Below are positions 29,738 to 40,885 of a stretch of DNA of 64,000 nt, piece after piece. The stretch's first letter is position 1. Each line of letters begins with the position of its first letter. The notes beneath the pieces were generated by a model, which was not told the DNA's origin, did no database searches, and saw only the letters and a list, made by a program, of their open reading frames with translations. Source of the stretch: Selaginella moellendorffii (taxonomy: Eukaryota > Streptophyta > Lycopodiopsida > Selaginellales > Selaginellaceae); assembly GCF_000143415.4 (NCBI RefSeq), contig NW_003314275.1, positions 1 through 64,000 of the forward strand, given 5' to 3'. Position numbers and translations under genes: made by a program.

Positions 29738-30870
29738 TGTAAACCACAAATTTTTCCTTTCCAATTTGCCAACTTACCTCGTCTATTTGACCAACACTGC
29801 CTTGGCTTTTGCTAAGTTCCCTCGCCAAAGTTCCCGCCTATTGTACCAGCTCCTACTTAGTCCTACTTGGTTTTAGCTACTCACTGCACGAGCAACAGAG
29901 CATTAACCATCCATCCACGGATTCCCAAATCTCTCCCAATCCCCGTCCCCGGGTTAGACTTGACTTAAGGTTATGCTACACTCCCCGCAGGCACAAGCAG
30001 CCAAGCACATCAAACCTCTAAGTTCCTAACATCCCTTGGTACAACAAAACTTGATCATGGGACCCTCTAAATCCCAAGCCTTAGGTGCAACACTTGCTTC
30101 AAGACACCGGGGCGAAACACTATGGCCTAACTGCCCGGTATGGGTACCTCTACCCCCCCACTTCCATCCCAAAGGGCAGGTCCAAGCCCCTAGGAAGGGC
30201 GAGGACCAATGAGCCACAAGGTACTCAAGTGGGGCACCACTCTACATGAGCCGGGAGCACCACAGTTGGTTTCCCTTTCGAGAGTGGGAGCTGCTTTTGA
30301 GCACTTCCTTGGGTGGCCCCTCCGGCACCACCCAAGTCCATGCTCACTCCCACCCAAGGCCCCTCGGCCCTAATCTCAACCTCAAATCAATTTAGAAGCA
30401 CCATTGGAGAGTTCCTTCAAGACTGGTTCCTGGACCTCACTATCCCTATTATACTTTTGGAACCCCTTGCAGCACCCCCCCCCGGGAGATGCACGCTTTG
30501 GGCTTTCACCCCTTGACCTATATTAGTATTTGGACTTGGTCTCGGACTCGATCTCAGACTCAATCTCGGACCCGACTTCGGACTCGGTCTCGCACTCGAT
30601 CTCGAACTCGATCTCAGACCCGACCTCGGACTCGACTTTGGACTCGATCTCGGACTCGGTCTTGGACCCAATTCAGATCTCGGACTCTGTCTCAAACTCA
30701 GTCTCCGATTCGGCCTCGAGCTCAACCCCGAACTCTATCTCAAACTCAATCTCAGAGTCGGTCTTGGACTCGATCTCAGACTCGGTCCCATCTGATGAAT
30801 TCTTTGTCATTTTGGTCATGCTTTCGGGGATCGTTTAGCCTACGACACCTCAGGGAGTTGGTTCCTTACA
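29738..30870 (-). repeat. Family-A LTR (A4, 5' LTR)
   Basis: 1133 bp bounded by TGTAA and TTACA. It contains a CTCGGA-type hexamer array near 30530-30790 and the block around CTTTGGGCTTTCACC. Confidence 0.88.
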
Positions 30871-30961
30871 CTTTTGTCTTGCTAGCCTCACCTCCTTCAA
30901 GACTTCCCCTTTGAGTGTTGCCTACCTTTCCTGAAGCTTGGTGGAGCAAGTACTTGGTGCT

Positions 30962-31021
30962 AGGATTTACACCTCCACCAGCCCCCCACCATCTTGTCAG
31001 CCTGGTGGAGGTGTAAATCCT
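30962..31021. repeat. Perfect 20-bp inverted repeat with 20-nt loop
   Basis: AGGATTTACACCTCCACCAG at 30962-30981 is the exact reverse complement of 31002-31021. It lies in decayed DNA between chromovirus A4 and a LINE fragment. No surrounding frame was recognised. Confidence 0.85.
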
Positions 31022-31074
31022 ATCCATGTGTGCTTAGCACCTCATCAATTGCCGTCTCCTGAATGGATGGGAAT

Positions 31075-31234
31075 GACCAGCAAAACCCTCCACATGCTGG
31101 AGGTCTAGGATTCCCAAGGCTTCCACTAGTGCTATCCAACTCTTCCACTCTCGCCCCTAAATGGTTTCTAGTGACCCTTGATGGTCGCTCAAATCCTCAA
31201 CCATGTTGAAGTCTCCTACCAAGTCTCCTACCAT
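31075..31234 (-). pseudogene. LINE endonuclease fragment
   Basis: The minus strand matches LINE-1 near 17950-18080, including the GDFNMV codons (near 31195-31215) and the segment around CATGCTGGAGGTC. It is heavily mutated. The chromovirus A1 is inserted directly after it. Confidence 0.65.
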
Positions 31235-31239
31235 GAACC

Positions 31240-32386
31240 TGTAAGCCACAAAATTTTCCTTTCCAATTTGCCAGCTTACCTCGTCTACCTGACCAACACT
31301 GCCTTGGCTTATGCTAAGTTCCCTTGCCAAGGTTCTCGCCTATTATACCAGCTCCTACTTGGTCCTACTTGGTTTCAGCTACTCACTGCACGAGCAACGG
31401 AGTGTTAGCCATCCATCTACGAATTCCCAAATCTCTCCCAATCCCCCTCCCCGGGTTAGACTGGACTTAAGGTTCGGCTACACTCCCCGCAAGCACAAGC
31501 AGCCAAGCACACCAAACCTCCAGGTTCCTAACACCCCTTGGTACAACAAGACTTGATCATGGGACCCTCTAAATCCCAAGCCTTGGGTGCAGCACTTGCT
31601 TCGGGACGTCGGGGCGAAACACCGTGGCCTAACGGCCCGGAATGGGTACCTCTACCCCCTCACTTCCATCCCGAAGGGAAGGCCCAAGCCCCTAGGAAGG
31701 GCGAGGACCAATGAGCCGCAAGGTACTCAAGTGGGGCACCACTCCACATGAGCTAGGAGCACCGCAGTCGGTTTCCGTTTCGAGAGTGGGAGCTGCTCTT
31801 GAACACTTCCCTGGGTGGCCCCTCCGGCACCAGCCAAGTCCATGCTCACTCCCACCCAAGGCCCCTCGGTCCCAGTCCCAACCTCAAGTCGGTTTGGAAG
31901 CCCAACTGGAGAGTCCCTTCAAAACTGGTTCCTGGACCTCACTATCCCTACTNNNNNNNNNNNNNNNNNNNNNNNNNNNNNNNNNNNNNNNNNNNNNNNN
32001 NNNNNNNNNNNNNNNNNNNNNNNNNNNNNNNNNNNNNNNNNNNNNNNNNNNNNNNNNNNNNNNNNNNNNGGATCCGACTTCGGATTCGGGTCTCGGACTC
32101 AATCTCGGACTCGATCTCGGACCCGATCTGGGACCCGACCTCGGACTCGACCTCGGACTCGGTCTCGGACCCGATTTCGGATCTTGGACTCCGTCTCGAG
32201 CTCGGTCTCGAACTCGGTCTCCGAGTCAGTCTCGGACTCGATTCCAGACTCTATCTCGAACTCAGTCTTATAGTTGGTCTTGGACTTGATCTTAGACTTG
32301 GTCTCATCCGATGAATTCTTTATCATTTTGGTCAAGCTTTCGGGGCTCCTTTAGCCTACGACACCTCGGTGAGTTGGTTCCTTACA
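31240..32386 (-). repeat. Family-A LTR (A1, 3' LTR), contains assembly gap
   Basis: TGTAAG...TTACA ends. The hexamer array and the G/C-rich stretch before it are broken by 117 N bases. The polypurine tract, read on the minus strand as GGGTGGTGGAGT, abuts the right edge at 32387-32398. Confidence 0.85.
31953..32069. other. Assembly gap (117 N)
   Basis: Lies inside the A1 3' LTR. In the other family-A LTRs a C-homopolymer and the start of the hexamer array occupy this place, which explains the gap. Confidence 1.
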
Positions 32387-32788
32387 ACTCCACCACCCAG
32401 AGAAGAAGTTCGATGCCCACATCGAACGTCTCTTTTTTATCCTACGACTTGTTGACCATGTCTCCGGGGGCATCCCCCCACTTAGTGGTGTGCCTAAGTT
32501 AGCCTCCCCGGCCAAGAGCCCATGACAACGGAATATAGGTGTCCCTATACTCCTCACCTCACCACGCCCTAGTATGGGGTCGGGACTTGAACCCAGCCTT
32601 GCTTTACTAGGGGGTTGGGACTTGAGCCCAACCTCCGTAAAATACGTCTACGGATTCGACATCCCCGCAGGGAGTCGGGCGTAGCTCTCTACGCCTGGTC
32701 GACCTAGCTAACCCATGCTAATTAGCTTACCTTTGGCGCGCCTTCGGGTCCCAACATATGCCATTGCTCAACTTCACAAATTGATACT
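32387..32788 (-). other. Chromovirus A1 3' non-coding part
   Basis: About 400 bp between the polypurine tract and the pol stop codon. It contains a stem GTTCGATG/CATCGAAC just inside the tract (32409-32428), also found in A2 and, in diverged form, in B elements. No ORF. Confidence 0.6.
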
Positions 32789-34043
32789 TTAATTGAACTT
32801 TGCATAAGTACATAAAGTTTTGCCTTGCAAAAATTCCTCCACTAGATCTCGCGCATTCGCTAGGTTCTCCTCCGGTTCCCATGTTGCTTCGCAGCGTGGA
32901 AATCTTTTCCACTTCACATGGAACTCTCTCACCTCGCGTCCTTGTCGCTTGCTCCTGCGCGCATTGAGGATGGCCTCGACTTCCTATTCCTCTTCCCCTT
33001 GGATAACCTCAGGTAAACGTCTTACTTGGTCCTTGCAAAGCGGATCCTCAAAATACGGCTTGAATAAGTTCACGTGGAACACGGGATGCATCTTCCCCAT
33101 CTCTCAAGGAAGTCGGAGTCAGTAAGCCACTTTACCGATTCGAGCCTCAATCTCGTAAGGCCCCGCGAACCTGCTTAAGGAACTCAAGATCAATTCATTT
33201 ACAGGAATACATGCATTTTTACCTTTGGGTCAACTTTCGGCTGATCCCACTTGGTAGCCTGAGGTTCTTGGTGTTCAGCCACACCTTCTCCCCAGCTTGG
33301 AACTCTACATCCCAGCGCTTCTGGTTCGCGTACTTAGTTTGCCTTTGTTGAGCTCGTTCCAAGGAATCCCTCATTAGATTCCAAATGTTGAGTCTTTCCG
33401 CCATGAATGCCTCCACTGCGGGTAACTCTCCATGATACTCGGCCACGCCGAGTTCCACAGGACCTTCAATAGCTCGCCCATTGATGACTTCCCATGGACT
33501 CACCCCGATGCTCAAATGTGGTGAGTTCTTATAACACATTTTCGCAAGTCCCAAATGACTTACCCAATTGGTCTGGTCTCCTGAGACATAGCATCGCAAA
33601 TAATCCTCCAGCTGCCTATTCACCCTTTCCGTTTGTCCGTCTGTCAAGAAGTGTTAGTGCCATCAACTTGACTTAATACCCCATACCTGTCTGTGGGTGA
33701 TAGGCTGTGCTGAATTTCAACTTGGTGCGATACTGTTCCAGGAGGGTTCTCCAGAACCTACTGGTGAAGATTTTATCTCGATCTGAGATAATCTCTTCCG
33801 GCCTTCCCCGTACTCGAACCACTTGTTCGAAGAACAGCTTCGCCACACCTTCCGCATCCACTTCCGTTGTGGTGGGTATGAAATGTGCCATTTTCGAAAA
33901 TCAGTCCACCACTACGAATATCGCATCAAACCCCTCGTTTGGGGGAAGTCCCGTGATGAAGTCCATCGTAAGACATTTCCACGGACAATCTGGAATTGGG
34001 ATGCTTTGCAGAAGCCCCCACTAGCCTTAGTCACGGCTTTGAC
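32789..34043 (-). pseudogene. Integrase C-terminal half and chromodomain of chromovirus A1
   Basis: Read on the minus strand: integrase core from MAHFIPTTTEV and SDRDKIFTSRFW, then HPQT. A 46-nt intron-like insert follows (33641-33686), then DGQTERVNRQ with the catalytic glutamate. The GPY/F-like region follows and then a chromodomain, broken from it by an in-frame TAG at 32984-32986. The chromodomain shows FHVKWKGFP and ATWEPEENL and ends at a TAA (32789-32791). At 34044 the frame is cut by the A2 insertion; the rest continues at 43273. Confidence 0.85.
33641..33686 (-). other. 46-nt intron-like insert in integrase (A1)
   Basis: On the minus strand the exon end ACAG is followed by GTATGG, an internal CACTAAC (branch-site like) and TTCTTGACAG, then ACGGACAAACGG. 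Removing it joins HPQT to DGQTE, the universal integrase context of the catalytic glutamate, in frame. Left in, it gives a stop four codons later. The insert is flanked by a GACAG repeat, so a short duplication-type insertion is the alternative. Confidence 0.7.
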
Positions 34044-34048
34044 CTGTT

Positions 34049-35223
34049 TGTAAGCCACAAATTTTTCCTTTCCAATTTGCTAGCTTACCTCGTCTATCCG
34101 TCCGACCGTGCCTTGGCTTTTGCTAACTTCCCTCGCCAAGGTTCTCGCCTATGGTACCAGCTCTTACTTGGTCCTACTTGCTTTCAGCTACTCACTGCAT
34201 GAGCAACGGAGTGTTAGCCATCCATCCACAGATTCCCAATCTCTCCCAATCCCCCTCCCCGGGTTAAACTGGACTTAAGGTTCGGCTACACTCCCCGCAC
34301 GCACAAGCAGCCAAGCACACCAAGCTTCCAGGTTCCTAACATCCCTTGGTACCACAAGACTTGATCATGGGACCCTCTAAATCCCAAGTCTTGAGTGCAA
34401 CACTTGCTTCGGGACGCTGGGGCGAAACACCGTGGCCTAGCGGCCCGGTATGGGTACCTCTACCCCCCCACTTCCATCCCGAAGGAAGGCCCAAGCCCCT
34501 AGGAAGGGTGAGGACCAATGAGCCGCATGGTACTCAAGTGGGGCACCAATCCATATAAGCCGGGAGCACCGCAATCGGTTTCCCTTTCGAGAGTGGGAGC
34601 TGTTCTTGAGCACTTCCTTGGATGGCCCCTCCGGCACCAACCAAGTCCATGCTCACTCCCACCCAAGGCCCCTCGGTCCCAGTCCCAACCTCAAGTCAGT
34701 TTGGGAGCCCCACTGGAGAGTCCCTTCGAAACTGGTTCCTGGACCTCACTATCCCTACTATACTTTTGGAACCCCCTGCAGCCCCCCTCCCCCCCCCCTG
34801 GGAGACGCACGCTTTGGGCTTTCACCCCTTGACCCGTATTAGTATTTGGACTTAGTCTCTGGCTCGATCTCGGACCCGATTTCGGATCCGACTTCGGATT
34901 CAGTCTCGGACTCGATCTCGTACCCGATCTGGGACCCGATCTCGGACCCGACCTCGGACCCGACCTCAGACTCGACCTCGGACTCGGTCTCAGACCCGAT
35001 TTCGGATCTCAGACTCCATCTCGAACTCGGTCTCGAACTCGGACTCGAACTCGGTCCCTGAATCGGTCTCGGACTCGATTCCGGACTCTATCTCGAACTC
35101 GGTCCTAGAGTCGGTCTTGGACTCGATCCTCGACTTGGTCCCATCCGATGAACTCTTTGTCATTTTGGTCATGCTTTCGGGGTTCCTTTAGCCTACGACA
35201 CCTTGGCGAGTTGGTTCCTTACA
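34049..35223 (-). repeat. Family-A LTR (A2, 3' LTR)
   Basis: 1175 bp, TGTAAG...TTACA, with a C/T homopolymer near 34785-34800 and a hexamer array at ~34850-35130. The polypurine tract GGGTGGTGGAGT (minus strand) follows at 35224-35235. Confidence 0.9.
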
Positions 35224-35625
35224 ACTCCACCACCCATAGAAGAAGTTCGATGCCCACATCGAACGTCTCGTTTTATCCTACGACTTGTTGACCATGTCTC
35301 CGGGGGCATCCCCCCACTTAGTGGTGTGCCTAAGTTAGCCTCCCCGGCCAAGAGCCCATGACAACAGAATATAGGTGTCCCTATACTCCTCACCTCACCA
35401 TGCCCTAATATGGGGTCGGGACTTGAACCCAGCCTTGCTTTACTAGGGGGTTGGGACTCGAACCCAACCTCCGTAAAATACGTCTACGGATTCAACATCC
35501 CTACAAGGAGTCGGGCGTAGCTCCCTACGCCTGGTCGACCTAGCTAACCCATGCTAATTAGCTTACCTTCGGCGCGCCTTCGGGTCCCAACATATGCCAT
35601 TGCTCAACTTCTCAAATTGATACTT
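35224..35625 (-). other. Chromovirus A2 3' non-coding part
   Basis: About 400 bp, collinear with 32387-32788 of A1, including the GTTCGATG/CATCGAAC stem. No ORF. Confidence 0.6.
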
Positions 35626-38022
35626 TTAATTGAACTTTGCATAAGTACATAGAGTTCTGCCTTGCAGAAATTCCTCCATTAGATCTCGCGCATTCGCTAG
35701 GTTCTCCTCCGGTTCCCATGTTGCTTCGCAGTGTGGAAATCCTTTCCACTTCACATGGAACTCTCTCACCTCGCGTCCTTGTCGCTTGCTCCTGCGCGCA
35801 TTGAGGATGACCTCGACTTCCTATTCCTCTTCCCCTTGGATAACCTCAGGTAAAGGCCTTCCTTGGTCCTTGCGAAGCGGATCCTCAAAGTACGGCTTGA
35901 GTAAGTTCACGTGGAACACAGGATGCATCTTCCCCATCTCTCGAGGAAGTCGGAGTCGGTAAGCCACTTTACCGATTCGAGCCTCAATCTCGTAAGGCCC
36001 CGCGAACCTGCTTAAGGAACTCAAGATCAATTCATTTACAGGAATACATCCATTTTTACCTTTGGGTCAACTTCCGGCTGATCCCACTTGGTAGCCTGAG
36101 GTTCTTGGTGTTCAGCCACACCTTCTCCCCAGCTTGGAACTCTACGTCCCGACGCTTCTGGTTCGCGTACTTAGTTTGCCTTTGTTGAGCTCGTTCCAAG
36201 GAATCCCTCACTAGATTCCAAATGTTGAGTCTTTCCGCCGTGAATGCCTCCACTGCAGGTAACTCTCCATGATACTCGGCCACGCCGAGTTCCACAGGAC
36301 CTTCAATAGTTCACCCATTGATGACTTCCCATGGACTCACCCCAATGCTCGAATGTGGTGAGTTGTTATAACACATTTCCGCAAGTCCCAAATGACTTAC
36401 CCAATCGGTCTGATCTCCGGAGACATAGCATCGCAAATAATCCTCCAGCTGCCTATTCACCCTTTTCGTTTGTCTGTCTGTCAAGAAGTGTTAGTGCCAT
36501 CAACTTGACTTAATACCCCATACATGTCTGTGGGTGATAGGCTGTGCTGAATTTCAACTTGGTGCGATACTGTTCCAGGAGGGTTCTCCAGAACCTACTG
36601 GTGAAGATTTTATCTCGATCTGAGATAATCTCTTCTGGCCTTCCCTGCACTCGAACCACTTGTTCGAAGAACAGCTTCGCCACACCTTCCGCATCCACTT
36701 CCGTTGTGGTGGGTATGAAATGTGCCATCTTTGAAAATCGGTCCACCACCACGAATATCACATCAAACCCCTCGCTTGGGGGAAGTCCCGTGATGAAGTC
36801 CATTGTAAGACATTTCCATGGACGATCTGGAATTGGGATGCTTTGCAATAAGCCCCCACTAGCTTTAGTCACGGCTTTGACCTGCTGACATGTTGGACAT
36901 GTCTTTACATAGTTTTGGACGTCCTTAGTCATATCTGGCCAATGGTACTTCCTCTTGAGTAAGCCCATCGTCTTGGGCACTCCGCCGTGTCCCGCAAGAA
37001 GTCCGTCATGACACTCTTCTAAGGCTACCTTCCTTAGTTCCCCTTCTGGAACATACACCCTCGTTTGCTTGTAATAGATGAGTCTGTTGCGTTCCACATA
37101 ACCCGTTTTCTCTTCCGTTGGCAGCTCACCTCTCTGGTGAGCTTCCCGCGCCTCTAGATTCCTCAGCAACACTTCTTGTGCTAGACCATCGTTCTCATAT
37201 GCTGTCTGCACATCGTCCCAGAAGGTTGTTGTTGCACTGGATATCACCAACCTCAAGCTCGCTTTTCGACTTAGCGCATCTGCCACGATGTTGCTCTTCC
37301 CAGGCTTGTACAGAATCTCGCAATCAAACTCGGCCAAGGCATTGGCCCACCGACCTTGTTTCCCTCTCAGGTCGGGCTGTGACAAGAAGTGTTTCGTTGC
37401 CACATTGTCCGTGTAAACCTTGAAGTGTCTCCCAAGGTAGTGTCGCCACTCCTTGAGCGCCTTGACCACCGCAAGCAATTCCTTCTCGTGGGTAGGCCAC
37501 TACCGTTGAGCCTTGTCCAACTTCTTCGAGAAGAACGCTACTGGATGGTTGTCTTGCTTCAAAACTACGCCCAACACAAAGTCCGAAGCATCCGTTTCTA
37601 CCTCAAAGTCCTTACCAAAATTTGGTAATGCCAACACGGGAGCCTTCCTCAACTTCCCCTTGAAGTGGACGAATGCCGCCTCACATTCTGCTTTCCATAC
37701 CATCTTCCCTTTTCCCGTTTGGTCCGTTAAGGGTAGGGCCACTCTCGAATAGTGTCTGATAAACTTTCGATAGTAGTTGCATAGCCCCAAGAATGCCCTT
37801 AACTCATGTACATTCGATGGTCACTCCCATTCCTGGATCGCTTGGACCTTCTCCGGGTCCACCTTGAGCCCGTCTTGGCCCACCACATGCCCGAGAAACT
37901 TTACCTCTTGTTGAGCAAAGTCACATTTGCTCTCTTTAGCATACAGTTTGTGTTCCGTTAGTTTCTCAAACACCTTCGCCAAGTGTTCGGCATGCTCCTC
38001 TAGCGTCTCGCTATAGATCAGG
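35626..38022 (-). pseudogene. RNase H, integrase and chromodomain of chromovirus A2
   Basis: Minus strand, in order: RNase H-type part (FEVETDASDFVLGVVL, YTDNVATKHF), cut by a TAG near 37500; integrase zinc finger (HDGLLAGHGGVP...CPTCQQ) and core ([16 protein letters not shown]); the 46-nt insert (36478-36523); integrase C-terminus; TAG at 35821-35823; chromodomain (FHVKWKGFPHCEATWEPEENL) ending at a TAA (35626-35628). The codon for the catalytic glutamate after QT has become AAA (lysine), a G-to-A change. The frame joins 39793 across the solo LTR. Confidence 0.88.
36478..36523 (-). other. 46-nt intron-like insert in integrase (A2)
   Basis: Same length and sequence as in A1. The exon base just before GTATGG is T instead of G, and the downstream exon has G-to-A changes. 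This would weaken splicing, consistent with decay after insertion. Confidence 0.65.
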
Positions 38023-39797
38023 TGTAAGCGACTAATTTTTCCATTCTACTTTAGTCACTTAACCACACCTCCGTCCACTTGGAAGAGTCTCATTCACAAC
38101 CTCCATAAGTCCAACTCAGGACTTGGGGCTTGCTAGCCCCGAGAATGGCATCCATGCCACTCAACCTTAGCACTTGGTCCAAGTGCTCCACGTGTCCGAT
38201 CCCATGATCGACACCCCAAGGTACCACCGACGTATCGGCCCGTTACGCTAAGGCCATGCCCAATTACCTTGGTCACACTGGTGGTCCAACACCACCTGCA
38301 TTCCAATCCCGTCTCTCAAAGACTGGGTCATTCGTCCATGAGGGATCATCCCAGATCCACTCCTTAACATCCTTAGGATGCCTATAGACATGGGGAATAG
38401 CCTTCCCCAATATCTCTGTTCCGGTCCCCACCAAGTCCCTTTCTGTCCTTGGCTGTGTTCGCCAACACTGCCACTGGATCAAGGCCCACTGGCTCGACCA
38501 CTAAGTCCCACTATCCTCGAGGACTTCCTCACTGTGTGACTGTGTCCTTGGTCACCCCACCAGAGGGCTACCCCTCTTCCTTTCCACAGTCTGGGACTTT
38601 GGGACACCATTTCGGAACACCGTGGCCTTACGCGAGCCACCTGGGTACTCTCCCCACCTTTCGCCTTTAGATGCTCTAGCCATGGGCTTAGAGCGAGGTT
38701 CCGTTGAGCCACGCCTGGTATCCAAGTAGGTAGTGCCACCCACACTTGGATTGGGAGCATCAGCCAGTCGATCTCCCGGGGGAACTAGAGCCGGCTCTTG
38801 AACACTTCACCAAGCTACCCCGCTTGTCGGTCGGTGTTCACTCTAGTCTTGGACTTCCCAGTGGGCAGCTCATCATCCAACACTGGGTCTGGCCTTCCTA
38901 GGCCAAACTGGCCTTTCCTGGCCAAACTGGCTCCACTGCAGTCCTCCCCCCTACTATACTTTTGGAGCTCACCAAACCCCCCAGGGTCTGGGAGACGAAC
39001 GCTTTGGGCTTTCACCCTCTCAGGCTCCGGACTCGGACTCGGACTCGGACTCGGACTCGGACTCGGACTCGGACTCAGACTCGGGCTCGGGCTCGGTCTC
39101 GGTCTCGGTCCCGATCTCGGTCTTGGTCTCGGTCTCGGTCCCGGTCTCGGTCTCGACTTCGGACTCCATCTCGGACTCCATCTCGGACTCCATCTCGGGT
39201 CCATCTCGGGTCCATCTCGGACTCCATCTCGGACTCCATCTCGGGTCCATCTCGGACTCCATCTCGGACTCCATTTCGGGTCCATCTCGGGTCCACCTCG
39301 GACTCCATCTCGGACTCCATCTCGGACTCCACTTCGGACTCCAACACGGGTCCATCTCGGGTCCACCTCGGACTCCACTTCGGACTCCTTCTCGGACTCC
39401 AACTCGGGTCCATCTCGGACTCCACTTCGGACTCCAACTCGGGTCCATCTCGGACTCCTCTTCGGACTCCAACTCGGGTCCATCTCGGACACTCCCACGT
39501 GTCATGTGTTGGCCCTTTTGGGTCCCTTTTTGGAGCCTCGCCTTTTGCTCGCTTCGTGCTCGTTCCTCGAGCACTTCGTTGGGAGTTCCACTCCCGCTCT
39601 TGACTTTTCAAGTCGGAGCTTTTGGTCCAAACGTGTTACGCTCGTTTGGCTCTCGCTTCGGCCACTACCACGTGGCACCCTTTCCGGCTCCACTTTGGGG
39701 CCTAGGGATTTTGTGTCTCACACTCGCTTCGGCCACTACCACGTGGCGCCCTTCCAACTCCACTTTGGGGCCTAGGGATTTTGTGTCTCACATCAGG
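38018..39797 (-). mobile_element. Solo LTR of family B in A2, with target duplication
   Basis: A single LTR (38023-39792, 1770 bp; TGTAAGCGAC...GTCTCACA as read on +) flanked by TCAGG (38018-38022 and 39793-39797), inserted 3' of the YIDDI codons of the A2 reverse transcriptase. The uninterrupted sequence is visible in A1 near 44390. The minisatellite part lies at ~39015-39490. Its long open frames on both strands come from the 6-bp repeat and are not genes. Confidence 0.93.
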
Positions 39798-40885
39798 ATG
39801 TCGTCGATATAGACGACCATGAAGTGATCCAGATAGGGTACAAAGATGTGGTTCATCAGCGCCAAAAACGTTGCCGGCGCATTGCATAGCCCAAAGGGCA
39901 TCACCAAAAACTCAAAGCTCCCATACCTCATTCGATAGGTTGTCTTCTTGACATCTTCCTCGGCTACCCTGATCTGGTAGTATCCTGACCTTAGGTCAAT
40001 CCTCGAGAAGTATTTTGCCTTTCCCAACCTATCGAACAGATCCTCAATTCTTGGCAAAGGGTACTTGTTCTTCTTTGTATACTTGTTGAGCAACCGGTAG
40101 TCTATGCACATGCGCACAGAACCATCTTTCTTCTTCACAAATAACACCGGCGCCCCATACGGCGACTTGCTCAACCTAACATACCCTTTGTTCACCAACT
40201 CCTCTAGTTGGCACTTGAGCTCCTTGAGTTCTTTTTCGTTCAAACGATAGGGGGGACGAACCACCGCCTCAGCACCCTCGACCAGCTCAATCTTATATTC
40301 TATCAGTCGTGCGGGGGGCAACCCCGCCGGTAGCTCCTCCGGCATGGTATCTTGGAATTGATCCAACACCCGCTGGATCACCAAAGGTACTTCTTCCTTT
40401 CCTGTCTTTTTGTCACTCTTCACCGAGAGTAAGCACAAAAAGGCTGCCTTAGTTCCTTTGGTGAGTTGTCCTCTCGTGGACACCAGGTTTAAGCAGGAAT
40501 CTTTGGCCTTACTTTGCCCTACCTTTAGATCCTGGGCCTCCACCCTAGATCTTCTTCCTTGGGCATTCGCCAGTACCACAAGGTTCCTACCTTGTCCATA
40601 CAGGGCTACCACGAACCGATTGAACCAATCCATTCCGAAGATCACATCAAATCCCGCCATGTCTAACACGGTGAAATCCATGTCTACTTTCCATGTCCCT
40701 ACTTCGACTCTCGCTTGTCGAAGTACCTCATCGGTGCTTTGGCTACCTTGAACAAACTCTATAGTCCTTGGTTCACCTAGCCGCTGCACTGTTAGTCCGG
40801 CTTGCCGGACTATGTCTACAGCCACAAAATTATCCGAAGCACCCGTGTCAATAAGGATTTTAACAAAGCTACCTCCGAGCTTCCC
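39793..40885 (-). pseudogene. Protease and reverse transcriptase of chromovirus A2
   Basis: Minus strand, directly after the gag TGA and in the same frame: protease with [11 protein letters not shown] (near 40805-40845) and IFGMDWF, then reverse transcriptase ([77 protein letters not shown]). The frame is open up to the solo LTR at 39792. The rest of the enzyme lies beyond that insertion. Confidence 0.92.

Larger units (their letters stand above)
28880..30870 (-). mobile_element. Chromovirus fragment A4: 5' LTR, primer site and part of gag
   Basis: The 5' end of a family-A Ty3/gypsy element on the minus strand: LTR 29738-30870, primer site 29722-29734, and gag to 28880, where it breaks into a LINE fragment. 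All downstream parts are missing. Confidence 0.88.

Noticed and set aside
38815-39812. Frames of 180-380 codons on both strands within family-B LTRs (also at 45410-46443, 51208-52299, 54418-55690, 57158-58084)
   Set aside because: A six-base repeat without stop codons is open in most frames. The Ser/Asp, Arg/Thr and Leu/Gly repeat proteins are by-products of the minisatellite.
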